Assembly: GCA_009695465.1 (NCBI GenBank)
Contig: SIAW01000005.1
Span: forward strand, 1-48,579
DNA length: 48,579 nt
Source: Pedosphaera sp.
Lineage (GTDB): Bacteria > Verrucomicrobiota > Verrucomicrobiia > Limisphaerales > UBA1100
Direction: 5' to 3'
The position numbers were made by a program, and so were the translations under genes. Of this stretch, positions 1 through 8,498 are shown piece after piece. Under the pieces are notes generated by a model. That model made no database searches. It saw only the letters and a program-made list of their open reading frames with translations, and was not told the origin of the DNA. How positions within the stretch are numbered: the first letter of the stretch is position 1; the number at the start of each line of letters is the position of its first letter.

Positions 1-221
1 GCCGCTTTGCCCATCACCACCACCGCGCCGTTCTCGCCGCCGCGCAACATCGCCTCGCGCGTGGTCAGCACCAGCCCGCCTTTTTTCTTCTCGTCATTGT
101 GACAGGCAAAACAGTTTGCCTTGAGCAGCGACATCGCCTCCGGCGTGCCCGCGCGCAATGAACCTGCGGCGGCAACCGCGACCATTGCGATCGCGATGAA
201 GTGCAACGCGTAGGGTCTCAT
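1..221 (-). CDS. PSCyt1-like planctomycete-type cytochrome c protein (3' part missing)
   Basis: Only the first 73 codons are in the window; the rest lies beyond base 1. A signal peptide (MRPYALHFIAIAMVAVAAAG) is followed by one CxxCH haem site (NCFACHND) and then KKKGGLVLTTREAMLRGG. This order, haem site then a GGL-x-L-xTRE segment, is the start of the planctomycete-type cytochrome c domain (PSCyt1). In PVC bacteria that domain heads large exported proteins with DUF1549/DUF1553 or WD40 parts; which one follows here cannot be seen. The ATG overlaps the TGA of the metallophosphoesterase gene by four bases (ATGA), so translational coupling is likely. Confidence 0.85.
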   Translation of the reverse strand, partial: MRPYALHFIAIAMVAVAAAGSLRAGTPEAMSLLKANCFACHNDEKKKGGLVLTTREAMLRGGENGAVVVMGKA

Positions 222-1042
222 TTTTGGCCAAGAAACTTGCGCCGCAATTGGAAGGGTTCCTTGGCCGCTGGGTCCACCGTCACCACCAGCGGGTCTTCGT
301 GGCCACCCTGTGTCAACTGCACGCGCAACACGTGCGGCACGTCAATGAACGGACGGTCTTCGATCCAGTCGTGGCCGTTGCCGTGGATGTAGAGGATGGG
401 TTTGGGGAACTGTTTGGCCGCAGCCAGAAATCGGTCGGCAAACACCTTGTGCTTTTCCTGGCTGGGAAAGGCGTGCGCCAGCACCACCAAACATTTGGCG
501 TCGGGCTGCTCTTTCAGTTGCACCTCGACCCAGCGCGCGGCGTCATTGAGAAATTGTCGCCACACCTCCGCATCATGCACCGCCCCGCCGACCAAGCTCA
601 GTCCAATCACCAACACGCCCTCGCGCGTGAAGGCGATGTTCTCCTCGCGTCCCTTCTGCCGTCGCACGGCAATCGGATGCTGCCAGCGGGTGTCAAACTT
701 GGCGAAGTGCTTGGTCCAATGCGCCCACGCCTTCTCCGGATTCGGGCAGTCATTCCACTCGTTGTCGCCGGGCAGGATGAACAGCGGCTTGGGTGATTGC
801 CTCAGCACGTCGGCCACGCGCTGGTAATACGCACCATTGCAGGGGCCAAAGCCGCGTTTGATGTCGCCGACATGCACGACCCATTCCGTCGCGGCGGGCA
901 GTTCCTTGAGTTGCCGCGTCAGCACGGGAAATTCCGGTTCCGCATACGGCACATCGCCCATCGCGGCGAAGGTCAACACCGGGGCGGCGTGCAGTGCGGC
1001 GGCGCACAGCAGCAACAAACAAAATGTCAGCGGACGTTTCAT
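218..1042 (-). CDS. Exported metallophosphoesterase (calcineurin-like)
   Basis: A 274-aa protein with a Sec signal peptide (about residues 1-20, ending ALHAA). Metal-binding motifs are visible in order: GD-VPY (D30), HVGD (D60), the GDNE signature (about 92-95), AHAF, and GNGHDW near the C-terminus. This fits a binuclear metal phosphoesterase acting outside the cytoplasm; the substrate cannot be told. The first motif reads D-V-P where the classical family has D-x-H, so one metal ligand may differ. I chose the ATG at 1042 because it starts the signal peptide; an in-frame start 39 bases upstream would put 13 extra residues before it. It precedes the cytochrome gene with an ATGA overlap. Confidence 0.85.
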   Translation of the reverse strand: MKRPLTFCLLLLCAAALHAAPVLTFAAMGDVPYAEPEFPVLTRQLKELPAATEWVVHVGDIKRGFGPCNGAYYQRVADVLRQSPKPLFILPGDNEWNDCPNPEKAWAHWTKHFAKFDTRWQHPIAVRRQKGREENIAFTREGVLVIGLSLVGGAVHDAEVWRQFLNDAARWVEVQLKEQPDAKCLVVLAHAFPSQEKHKVFADRFLAAAKQFPKPILYIHGNGHDWIEDRPFIDVPHVLRVQLTQGGHEDPLVVTVDPAAKEPFQLRRKFLGQK

Positions 1043-1123
1043 GCCATCAACAAAGACAGAACCCTGCGCGGGAATGTTCACCTGAACTGGGCGCGAAGGA
1101 AAGCCGCGAGCGCAGCCGGTGGA

Positions 1124-1873
1124 TTACTGCGAATCCCAAAGCCGCACGGAGGCGTCGGCCTGTTTTTGAAAACCGAGCTGGCTGACGGGAAGCACGTCCA
1201 CGTGTTGATCGGCAAACACCACGGTGGCGCGGCCCAAGTGACGGTTCCACGCGCGGCGCGCGCCGGGCTTGTCCCAAGTGGCGCTGGTGGGAATCTCAAA
1301 CTGCAACCGGTCTTCGGGACTCTGAGTCGTGGCCGCCATCGGTCGCCACTGATCCGGGGCGTCCTGCGTGTTGGCGATGCGATCGGCGTCAGCGAATACC
1401 ACGGTGCGCGCGGGCTTGGCCAAGTCCGACTCGCTCTGAACACACTTGCCGTTGTCCGATTGCTCCGCACCCAGCAGTTGATTGTAGGCGATGCCAAAAT
1501 TACCGGAACGATCGTTGCGGCAACCGGGGCAATGCCAGATGCCCGAGTGCCCGGCGAACTCACGCAGCAAATCCGGCCAGTAGGTGAAGGTGCCTTCGCC
1601 CACGCGCACGGCCGCATCCTTTGGCGCAGTCTGCAGTTGCTTGAAGGGAACGAACTGGCCGCGATGATTATCGGCGTACGATTTGAACGCCGCGCCGACG
1701 AGGCGGGAGTTGTCAATGCACTTGCTGGCGCGAACCTGATTCTTGGATTGGTTTACTGCGGGAAGCACCAACGCCGCGATCAAGGCGATGACGGCTGCAG
1801 CCACCAATAATTCCAACAGGGCGAACGCGGCGCGTGAATCACGGATTCCGGTGCGGCACTGGTAGGGGAGCAC
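1124..1873 (-). CDS. Type II secretion-like pseudopilin with H-X9-D-type C-terminus
   Basis: A 249-aa protein with a prepilin-type N-terminus: a short basic leader, then AFALLELLVAAAVIALIAAL, with Glu at position +5 of the predicted mature protein (residue 21) inside the hydrophobic helix. The residue before the cleavage site is Ala, where Gly is usual. The C-terminal part has RHLGRATVVFADQHVD, matching the H-x9-D(G) motif of the large verrucomicrobial/planctomycete family of secreted pseudopilins (DUF1559-like). The four Cys (K-C-I-D, H-C-P-G-C and K-C-V) may form disulfides. The start is GTG; no ATG lies before the pilin helix. Several such genes per genome are usual in this phylum and their roles are mostly unknown. 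Confidence 0.85.
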   Translation of the reverse strand: MLPYQCRTGIRDSRAAFALLELLVAAAVIALIAALVLPAVNQSKNQVRASKCIDNSRLVGAAFKSYADNHRGQFVPFKQLQTAPKDAAVRVGEGTFTYWPDLLREFAGHSGIWHCPGCRNDRSGNFGIAYNQLLGAEQSDNGKCVQSESDLAKPARTVVFADADRIANTQDAPDQWRPMAATTQSPEDRLQFEIPTSATWDKPGARRAWNRHLGRATVVFADQHVDVLPVSQLGFQKQADASVRLWDSQ

Positions 1874-1931
1874 GGAGGGAGACTAGCTCACGAAAAGCAC
1901 TAGTCAACCGGATTATTCACAAATTCTTGCA

Positions 1932-2675
1932 TCAAAACTCGACCAGCGGCAGCACCCAACTGGTGACCTTGGTGACCATCGCCGGCAGGGCATCGCCATC
2001 CGTCACGGGATCAAAGACATGATCGCAGCGCGGGATCTCGAAAAGCTCCTTGGGCTCGTTGCCATAGTCGATGATCTCGCGCGAATCGGTCACCGGCACC
2101 ACGTCGTCGTCCACGCCATGCACGAGCAGCCACGGCACCTTGATCTTCGGCGCGCGATCCAGCACCGAATCAATCTCGTCCATGTCCGCCATGAACTGCG
2201 CGGACAGCGGGCAGTTGGGTTTGTCCCACATGAAACCGGCGCCGGGTTTAACACCGGCAAACTCGCGCTGCACAAACGCCTGCGTGTGCACCATGCCGGC
2301 CAGCGAGATCAGCCCCTTCAACCGCCGATCCTGCGCGGCAAAGAGCACGCCCACCGCGCCGCCCATGCTGTGCCCGGCGTAAATCACCGGACGCCCGTCC
2401 AGCGCATCCACCACCGCGCCCAGCTCGCGCACCTCTTTGGAGATGCACGATTCCTCGAAGCGCCCTTCCGAGTTGCCGTTGCCAGCGAATGAAAACCGCA
2501 ACGTCGAAATGCCCACCATCGACAGCGACTCCGCCAGCGTCGTGATGAACGCGCGATCCATGTTGGCCGTCACGCCGTGGCCGATCACCACCACGGTCTT
2601 GGAGCCGCGCCCAATGCCCGGATGAAAGGCGTGGTCCAGACGCTCGCCGACATGGTTGCGGATGAGTTTTTCCAT
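1932..2675 (-). CDS. Alpha/beta hydrolase (serine aminopeptidase S33-like)
   Basis: A 247-aa soluble alpha/beta hydrolase. It has an HG oxyanion-type motif (VVIGHGVTANMDR), the nucleophile elbow GHSMGG, an acid in HGVDDDVVP and a catalytic His in RCDHVF, so the Ser-Asp-His triad is complete and in the normal order. The sequence SFAGNGNSEGRF resembles the small-lipase/monoglyceride-lipase or S33 group. The substrate is not predictable. The ATG at 2675 was chosen because a longer reading would overlap the divergent gene starting at 2761 and adds low-complexity residues unlike the family. The 85-bp gap to that gene should hold both promoters. Confidence 0.85.
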   Translation of the reverse strand: MEKLIRNHVGERLDHAFHPGIGRGSKTVVVIGHGVTANMDRAFITTLAESLSMVGISTLRFSFAGNGNSEGRFEESCISKEVRELGAVVDALDGRPVIYAGHSMGGAVGVLFAAQDRRLKGLISLAGMVHTQAFVQREFAGVKPGAGFMWDKPNCPLSAQFMADMDEIDSVLDRAPKIKVPWLLVHGVDDDVVPVTDSREIIDYGNEPKELFEIPRCDHVFDPVTDGDALPAMVTKVTSWVLPLVEF

Positions 2676-2760
2676 CGGCGCGACTATTGCGGCGGCCGCT
2701 GGGCTTGGCCAGTTTTTTTGCTGCGCACACCGCTCCACACGATACACTTGCTCCATCGCC

Positions 2761-4317
2761 ATGAATGCCCCAGATCGCTCCCCGCTTTCCCGTCGTGAAT
2801 TCATGAAGACCACGGCGGCGATCACTGCAGCGACCACCACTGCCAGCGCACTGGCGGCGAATGCGCCCAACGCTGCAGCAGCGCGCCGTGCGGACATCAT
2901 CAAAGCGGAGAATGCCCGCGCTGGCTCGCGCGATTGGCAGCTCACGCGGGTGCGGTTGGACAAGAGCGGCGGGTTCCGCGCCTCCGACATCGAAGGCTAC
3001 TGCTCGCATCAAAGCATTCTCGCGGGCGAGACAATCTCTTTCTTTGTCAGCACGCGACCGGCAAACAAATTCACGCTGGAGATTTTCCGCATGGGATATT
3101 ACGGCGGCGCGGGCGCGCGGTTGATGACCACGCTCGGCCCGCTGACTGGCAAGGAGCAGCCCGATCCGCCCATCGGCGAGAAGCGCCTGCGCGAATGTCG
3201 CTGGGAACCGTCCGCCACGTTGAAGATTCCCGCCGACTGGCCCAGCGGTGTTTATCTGGGACGCCTCACGACGATCCCCGACAAGGCCATCGAGCCGTAC
3301 TGGCAGAGTTACGTCGTCTTCATCGTGCGCGACAAGCGCCCGGCGGATTTTCTTTTCCAATGCAGCGACAACACGTGGCAGGCCTACAATCGTTGGCCGG
3401 ACAATTACTCGCTCTACACCGATCCGCGCGGCGCGCACGCGGTGGATCTCTCCGTGAGCTTCGACCGGCCGTACGGCAAGTACGCGCAGATCTACGAACA
3501 CCCGCTCTCCATTGGCTCGGGCGAATTTCTGCTGTGGGAATTTCCGCTGCTCTACTGGCTCGAACAGCACGGCTACGACGTGACTTATTGCTCCAACAGC
3601 GACTGCCTCGATGCGGCGCAGATCACCCGCTGCAAAACTTTTCTGAGCATCGGCCACGACGAATATTGGGACACGCGACAGTACGATGCCGTGAAAAAGG
3701 CCCTCGCCGGCGGCACGAATGCGCTGTGGCTCTGCGGCAATTCGGTGTTCGGCGTCACGCCTTTCTCGCCGTCGTCCAGCGGCGCGGCCAACCGCATCCT
3801 CACGCGCACCGGAATTTATGCCGGGCTGACCGACGCGGAAATCGAGGCGTCCATCAGCGTCTTCACCAAGGATTGGAAACGCGACACGCGCAACGAAGCC
3901 GACCTCATCGGCGCGCGCAGCATCGTGCCTTTCAACGGCGGCGGCGATTGGATCTGCACGAAACCCGAGCACTGGATTTTTGAGGGCACCGGCATGAAAA
4001 AGGGCGACGCCGTGCGCGGCCTTGTCGGCTGGGAACATCACGGTGCGCCCGCGAAGATTCCCGGCCTCGAGGTTGTCGCCGAAGGCACCGTGTGGCGCGG
4101 CGGCACCACGCCCGCGCATTGGACGGCCACCATTTTCCATGGGCCAAAAAAGAATCTCATCTTCAACGCCGCGACCATTTGGTGGACGCAAGGATTGAGT
4201 TCACCGCCCGGCCACATCCTGCCGTGGAGCCACTGGTCGCGCCCGCACGGCCCGGACGAGCGCGTGCAGCGCATCACCCACAACCTGCTTCGGCGCACGT
4301 TGCTGACATTAAAATGA
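2761..4317 (+). CDS. Tat-exported protein with N,N-dimethylformamidase beta-subunit-like domain
   Basis: A 518-aa protein. Residues 1-40 form a Tat-type signal (SRREFMKTTAAITAATTTAS). The body matches the large-subunit C-terminal domain family of dimethylformamidase (DMFA2_C-like): FRMGYYGG, FQCSDNTWQAYNRW, LSIGHDEYWDTRQYDAV and LWLCGNSVFG are recognisable family blocks. Dimethylformamidase itself is an iron amidohydrolase with tyrosine and glutamate ligands. The HDEYW tyrosine is present, but the later GN-x-x-YW-type block reads GNSVFG, so the metal site may differ. The substrate is unknown and DMF itself is unlikely. Its TGA overlaps the ATG of the next DUF1501 gene (ATGA), so the two are probably made together and both exported. 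Confidence 0.8.
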   Translation: MNAPDRSPLSRREFMKTTAAITAATTTASALAANAPNAAAARRADIIKAENARAGSRDWQLTRVRLDKSGGFRASDIEGYCSHQSILAGETISFFVSTRPANKFTLEIFRMGYYGGAGARLMTTLGPLTGKEQPDPPIGEKRLRECRWEPSATLKIPADWPSGVYLGRLTTIPDKAIEPYWQSYVVFIVRDKRPADFLFQCSDNTWQAYNRWPDNYSLYTDPRGAHAVDLSVSFDRPYGKYAQIYEHPLSIGSGEFLLWEFPLLYWLEQHGYDVTYCSNSDCLDAAQITRCKTFLSIGHDEYWDTRQYDAVKKALAGGTNALWLCGNSVFGVTPFSPSSSGAANRILTRTGIYAGLTDAEIEASISVFTKDWKRDTRNEADLIGARSIVPFNGGGDWICTKPEHWIFEGTGMKKGDAVRGLVGWEHHGAPAKIPGLEVVAEGTVWRGGTTPAHWTATIFHGPKKNLIFNAATIWWTQGLSSPPGHILPWSHWSRPHGPDERVQRITHNLLRRTLLTLK

Positions 4318-5834
4318 GCGCGGCACTGATGAATGCCCGCGCGGTGCAGCGCGTCTGGCATTTGTTCGGCCAACCTGTGAACACGCCCGCCCACAACACA
4401 CCCGGTTGCTCGCATCCCTGCCATGGCGTCAGCCGTCGCACGGCGGTGCAGGCGGGCGCGGTGGGCTTGCTTGGTTTGGGGATGAACCATCTGGCCGCGC
4501 TGCAAGAGGCCGGCGCCTCGCGCACGCCCAAGGCCAAGGCGGTCATCTACATCTTTCTTTCCGGCGGATTGGCGCAACACGAGAGCTTTGATCCCAAGCC
4601 CGATGCGCCGCAGGAAATCCGCGGGGACTTCGGCACCATCGCCACGCGCACGCCGGGCCTGCACATCTGCGAGCATCTGCCCGGACTGGCCAAGCGCTCG
4701 GAGAAATGGGCGCTGGTGCGGTCGCTCACGCATCCGTCCAACGCGCATTCGGCGGGCCATCACATGATGCTCACCGGCCGGACGGAGTTGCCGGAGGGAT
4801 TTGATCCCAACAAACCCAAAGCCAACGACTGGCCCAGCATCGCGGCGCTGGCCAATCGCCTCTTGCCGCCGCGCAACAATCTGCCGCCGGCGTTGGTGTT
4901 GCCCGATAAAATCATCCACAACTCCGGCCGCACCCTCCCCGGTCAATTCGGTGGCTTGCTGGGGCGCCAGTGGGATCCGTGGCACTTGGAGATGTCGCCG
5001 TATCACCCGCAGCATTACGGCGCGTTCCCGGAATATCTTTTCCATCACTCCACGGGCAAGGTGGCCAATGCCAACGTGCTTTTCCAAGCGCCGCATCTGG
5101 AGCTGCCCAAGGGGCTGGAGCACGGCCGCTTGATGGACCGCGTGCATCTGCGCAACGCGTTGGATGGACAATTGCGGACGCTCGACCGCGCGGTGGCCGA
5201 TGAGACGTTTGACAAATATCGCACCGGCGCCATCTCGCTTTTGGGCAACACCGGCGTGCGCGACGCCTTCAATTTGGACAAGGCCGAGCCGCGCTGGCTG
5301 GATCGTTACGGGCGCAACAGCTTTGGCTGGTCGCTGCTCATGGCGCGGCAGATGGTGGAGGCGGGGCTGAGTTTGGTGCAGGTGAATCTGGGCAACAACG
5401 AGACGTGGGACACACACGAAGCGGCCTTCCCGAACCTCAAAGATTTTCTGCTGCCGCCGATGGATCGCGCCGTCAGCGCGTTGATGGACGACTTGGAATC
5501 GCGCGGGTTGCTGGATCAAACGCTCATCGTGATGGCCGGTGAATTTGGGCGCACCCCGAAGATCTCCACCATCCCCAGCGCCAAGTTGCCGGGGCGCGAT
5601 CACTGGGGCGCGGTGCAATCGGTCTTCCTCGCGGGCGGCGGCGTGCGCGGCGGCGCGGTCGTGGGTTCGAGCGATAAGATTGGTGGCTACCCCGCCAGCG
5701 ATCCGCAGAGGCCGGAGAATCTGGCCGCGACCATCTATCAGGCGATGGGCCTGCCGCCGACGATTTCCTGGACGGACACCACCGGCCGGCCGCACTCCCT
5801 CTACAACGCCGCGCCGATTGCGGGGTTGATGTAG
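4314..5834 (+). CDS. DUF1501 protein, first of three in the window
   Basis: A 506-aa member of the DUF1501 family, related in fold to alkaline phosphatase/sulfatase-type hydrolases. Visible blocks: SRRTAVQAGAVGLLGLGM (Tat-like export signal after an unusual long N-terminus with CSHPCHG), IYIFLSGGLAQHESFDPKPDAP, GTIATRTPGLHICEHLPGLA, VRSLTHPSNAHSAGHHMMLTG, WDTHEAAFPNLKDFLLP, MAGEFGRTP and GRDHW. The conserved Asp/His-rich loops suggest a metal site. No DUF1501 function is established; PVC bacteria encode dozens, often paired with DUF1549/DUF1553 cytochromes. The ATG at 4314 was taken because of the four-base overlap with the upstream gene. It ends only six bases from the convergent kinase gene. 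Confidence 0.9.
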   Translation: MSAALMNARAVQRVWHLFGQPVNTPAHNTPGCSHPCHGVSRRTAVQAGAVGLLGLGMNHLAALQEAGASRTPKAKAVIYIFLSGGLAQHESFDPKPDAPQEIRGDFGTIATRTPGLHICEHLPGLAKRSEKWALVRSLTHPSNAHSAGHHMMLTGRTELPEGFDPNKPKANDWPSIAALANRLLPPRNNLPPALVLPDKIIHNSGRTLPGQFGGLLGRQWDPWHLEMSPYHPQHYGAFPEYLFHHSTGKVANANVLFQAPHLELPKGLEHGRLMDRVHLRNALDGQLRTLDRAVADETFDKYRTGAISLLGNTGVRDAFNLDKAEPRWLDRYGRNSFGWSLLMARQMVEAGLSLVQVNLGNNETWDTHEAAFPNLKDFLLPPMDRAVSALMDDLESRGLLDQTLIVMAGEFGRTPKISTIPSAKLPGRDHWGAVQSVFLAGGGVRGGAVVGSSDKIGGYPASDPQRPENLAATIYQAMGLPPTISWTDTTGRPHSLYNAAPIAGLM

Positions 5835-5840
5835 CGGCCT

Positions 5841-7844
5841 TCAACCTTTCATCAGCGCCGCCGAACGGTTTCCACCGGCGCAGATTTGCAGCAGATTGGC
5901 CGATGAGGACATCAACTGCGCCTGCACTGCCCCGGGCGTCGCCAACTGTTTGAAGTTATTGTCGCCCCAGATTCGCAACTGGCCATCGCGTTGCAACACC
6001 ACGTTGTGGTTGGCACCCACGGCGATGGCTTCCACCAATCCCAGCCCGACGGGAATCTTGCACTGTTCGGCTGCTGGATCACCCCAGATGACCAGTGACC
6101 CGTCCATGCACAGCGCCACGGTGTGGAAATCCCCGGCCGCAATCGCCTGCACGTTCTCCAGTTTTTTGGGAACCATGCTCTGCCGGAGGTGCATCCCGGT
6201 GATGGTCTCGGAACTTCCCGCGCCCCAGCAGACCACGGTGTCATCGGCCATCAACGCCACGCTGTGATAACGACCGGCGGCGATGGCCCGCGCGCGTCTT
6301 CCGTCGAAGTTTGGCAAGGTGCACTGGCCCGAGTCCGCTCTTCCCCAAGTCACAATCTGTCCATTGGCGCGCAGCACCAAGTTATGCAGGCCGCCTGCTG
6401 CGATGGCCACGGCATCGGTAATCCACTTGCCCGCGTCAATGACGACCTCGAATCCCCAAGGCACAACCCGTCCCGTTGCGGTCATGGCCAGCGAATGGAG
6501 TTCGCCCGCAGCGACGGCCACCACCGAATCCAGTCCCTTTGGCACGTCGCACTGTTTATCCGAGTTGAAACCGTGAGCCGCAACGGTGCCGTCTGCGCAA
6601 AGGCAGACGGTGTGGTTGTGGCCCATCGCCATTCCCGCAGTGTCTTTGTATTTGCCCGGTGCCGTCCACTCCGGCTCCCACTGTCCCCATTCGTAACGGA
6701 TGGCGGTGTCCTTCTTGGCGGCGTCCATCGCGTGGGCTGCGCCGAGTCGGGCGTAGCCGGGCATGATGGGCAGAAAGGAAATCGCTTCAGGCTCGGTCTT
6801 CACCGGTGGCGGATTCGTGGCGATTACCGCTGGCGGTTTTGTGGCGGGATCGGGCAGCTTGACCGCTGCTCGCTGGGCTTTCGCACGGCGGTCGTTGCGT
6901 TGCCACCACACTGTGCCTGCGATGAGCGTGGCCACCGCTGCGGTGCTGCCGGCGATCATCCATTTGCGGCGCGAAGTCATCGCGTAAGAAATCTTGCCGT
7001 CCTCATCTATGTGCAACGTGGCTTGGCCCGTCCGCACTGTCGTGAGATCTTGCGCCAAATCCGAAGCGCGTTGATAGCGGCTGGCGGCATCGGGCGCGCA
7101 GGCTTTGTGCAACACCGGATTGATCGCGCGCAGCGCTTCGTTGGGCGCATCAAATTCCGGGAAGGACATGCAGTCTTTGCCGGACAACGCCTCGTGCAAC
7201 ACTTTGCCCACGGCGAAGAGATCGGCGGCGGGAGTGCCCGCGCCGTCCATCGGCACGTAGCCATGCGTGCCCACGGTGGAGACGGTGCCGTTGGAGGCCG
7301 TCATGTCCACCAAGCTCATCAAGCCCGGATCGGCGAGTTTGGCTTGGCCTTGCACATAGACGATGTTGGCGGGCTTCACGTCGCGATGCAGCAATCCGTG
7401 GCTGTGCAGATGGTCCAACGCCAAGGCCAGTTGCTCGCCCAGCAGCAGCGCCTGCCCCACCGTCAAGGTGCCGATCGTGTGCAATCGCGAGGCGAGTGTG
7501 CGCGGCGAGTACGATGTCGGCTCGACGTCTTGTCCGCTGCCGACGTCATCGGCCAGTTCCATCGTGTAGTAGAAAAAACCTTCCGCGTCGTTGCGGCCCA
7601 CCAAGTACATCTGCACCAAGCCCGGCTGTTGCATGGCGATGCCGCTGTAATGGCTGACTCCAGCGAACTCGCGGTCGTAGGACTTGGCTTCCTCGAAGTT
7701 TTCGCGGCGGACAATCTTCACCGCGCGCCACTGGCCGGTGATGGTGCGCGCCAGCCACACCTCGCCATACGAGCCGCGCCCGATGGGCTTGAACAGCTCG
7801 TGCTCCGGAAGGAGTGGGATGGCTGGGATTGAATTCATGCGCAT
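5841..7844 (-). CDS. Membrane Ser/Thr protein kinase with RCC1-like repeat sensor
   Basis: A 667-aa protein. The kinase domain is at about residues 12-275: glycine loop GRGSYGEV (22-29), Lys43 in AVK, HRDVKPAN (153-160), then ADPG at 171-174 where DFG is usual (D172 kept), and GTHGYVPMDG (192-201) instead of an APE-type segment. A single membrane helix follows (about 295-315), then a Pro-rich linker, then roughly six RCC1/BNR-like repeats (about 400-667: VVAVAAGELHSLAM, AIAAGGLHNLVL, AIAAGRYHSVAL, AIAAGDFHTVAL, AIAVGANHNVVL). The predicted topology is kinase inside, beta-propeller outside. The ECF sigma gene ends 21 bases upstream on the same strand, so this is likely a sigma/kinase signalling pair. 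All catalytic residues are present. Confidence 0.9.
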   Translation of the reverse strand: MRMNSIPAIPLLPEHELFKPIGRGSYGEVWLARTITGQWRAVKIVRRENFEEAKSYDREFAGVSHYSGIAMQQPGLVQMYLVGRNDAEGFFYYTMELADDVGSGQDVEPTSYSPRTLASRLHTIGTLTVGQALLLGEQLALALDHLHSHGLLHRDVKPANIVYVQGQAKLADPGLMSLVDMTASNGTVSTVGTHGYVPMDGAGTPAADLFAVGKVLHEALSGKDCMSFPEFDAPNEALRAINPVLHKACAPDAASRYQRASDLAQDLTTVRTGQATLHIDEDGKISYAMTSRRKWMIAGSTAAVATLIAGTVWWQRNDRRAKAQRAAVKLPDPATKPPAVIATNPPPVKTEPEAISFLPIMPGYARLGAAHAMDAAKKDTAIRYEWGQWEPEWTAPGKYKDTAGMAMGHNHTVCLCADGTVAAHGFNSDKQCDVPKGLDSVVAVAAGELHSLAMTATGRVVPWGFEVVIDAGKWITDAVAIAAGGLHNLVLRANGQIVTWGRADSGQCTLPNFDGRRARAIAAGRYHSVALMADDTVVCWGAGSSETITGMHLRQSMVPKKLENVQAIAAGDFHTVALCMDGSLVIWGDPAAEQCKIPVGLGLVEAIAVGANHNVVLQRDGQLRIWGDNNFKQLATPGAVQAQLMSSSANLLQICAGGNRSAALMKG

Positions 7845-7865
7845 GCCGGAGGGATTCGTGCGCCC

Positions 7866-8405
7866 TCACGCAGGCTCTTCGCGCAGTTCGCGCAGCAGTT
7901 CCTCGAATATCGGTTTGACGCGGTGATGGATGACATGCACCGTGCCGGCCTTCACGCCGAAAGTGCGGCTAACCTCTTCCATCGGCCAGTTGCGCGCGGA
8001 GTGGGAATAGAACACTTGATAATGAAACGGGTTGATCCGTTGCTTGAGCCGTTGCAACGCCAGCTCCAGCCAGTGCCGCTGCCATTCTTCATCCCACAAC
8101 TTCTCCAGTTCAGGCGGCACAGCGATGACAGGCTCCTTTTCGTCAGCCAACGCAGCGGGCAACCGGCGGTTACTGGTGCGGAAATGGTCAGCCACACGAC
8201 GCGTGGCAATCGTCTTGAGCCAGCCGCGGAAAGAACCTTTGGCGGGATCATACACAAACCCCGGCAACCGTTGGGCGACTTTCATGACGGTCTCCTGCGC
8301 CACATCCTCCGCGTCGCTCTCCGAAAGTCCTGCGCGCCGGGCAAAAGCAAACAGCGGCTTCCAGTACGACTCGTAGAAACTGGCCCACGCGACACGATCC
8401 TCCAC
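7866..8405 (-). CDS. ECF RNA polymerase sigma factor; in-frame TGA near the apparent true start
   Basis: The open reading from GTG at 8405 gives 179 aa: region 2 (FYESYWKPLFAFARRAGLSESDAEDVAQET, then FRGWLKTIATRRVADHFR) and region 4 (WPMEEVSRTFGVKAGTVHVIHHRVK). It belongs to the PVC ECF group that sits beside Ser/Thr kinase genes. Reading upstream in the same frame gives ATG at 8447 and M-P-S-T-stop-S-S-L-I-G-R-L-Q-N-V, which matches the usual family N-terminus (T-R-x-S-L-L-x-R-L) if the TGA (8435-8433) were CGA. The gene may therefore be truncated at its normal start and initiate at GTG 8405, or the base may be an error. The kinase follows 21 bases downstream. Confidence 0.85.
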   Translation of the reverse strand: MEDRVAWASFYESYWKPLFAFARRAGLSESDAEDVAQETVMKVAQRLPGFVYDPAKGSFRGWLKTIATRRVADHFRTSNRRLPAALADEKEPVIAVPPELEKLWDEEWQRHWLELALQRLKQRINPFHYQVFYSHSARNWPMEEVSRTFGVKAGTVHVIHHRVKPIFEELLRELREEPA

Positions 8406-8498
8406 GTTTTGCAGGCGGCCAATCAGGCTCGATCACGTCGAAGGCATTTACCAAGGCCCACTCATCCTCAATTTGTTTTACCCCCCGTCCTTTCCCCA

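Noticed and set aside
797-1810. Long plus-strand open frame opposite the metallophosphoesterase and pseudopilin
   Set aside because: It crosses two well-supported minus-strand genes and has no recognisable domain; GC-rich DNA gives such images.
4038-5795. Long minus-strand open frame opposite the first DUF1501 gene
   Set aside because: Arg/His/Gln-rich composition without motifs, and antisense to a clear family member.
8433-8435. TGA as a selenocysteine codon
   Set aside because: The family position is Arg, not Cys, and neither a SECIS-like stem nor selenocysteine genes are visible in the window.
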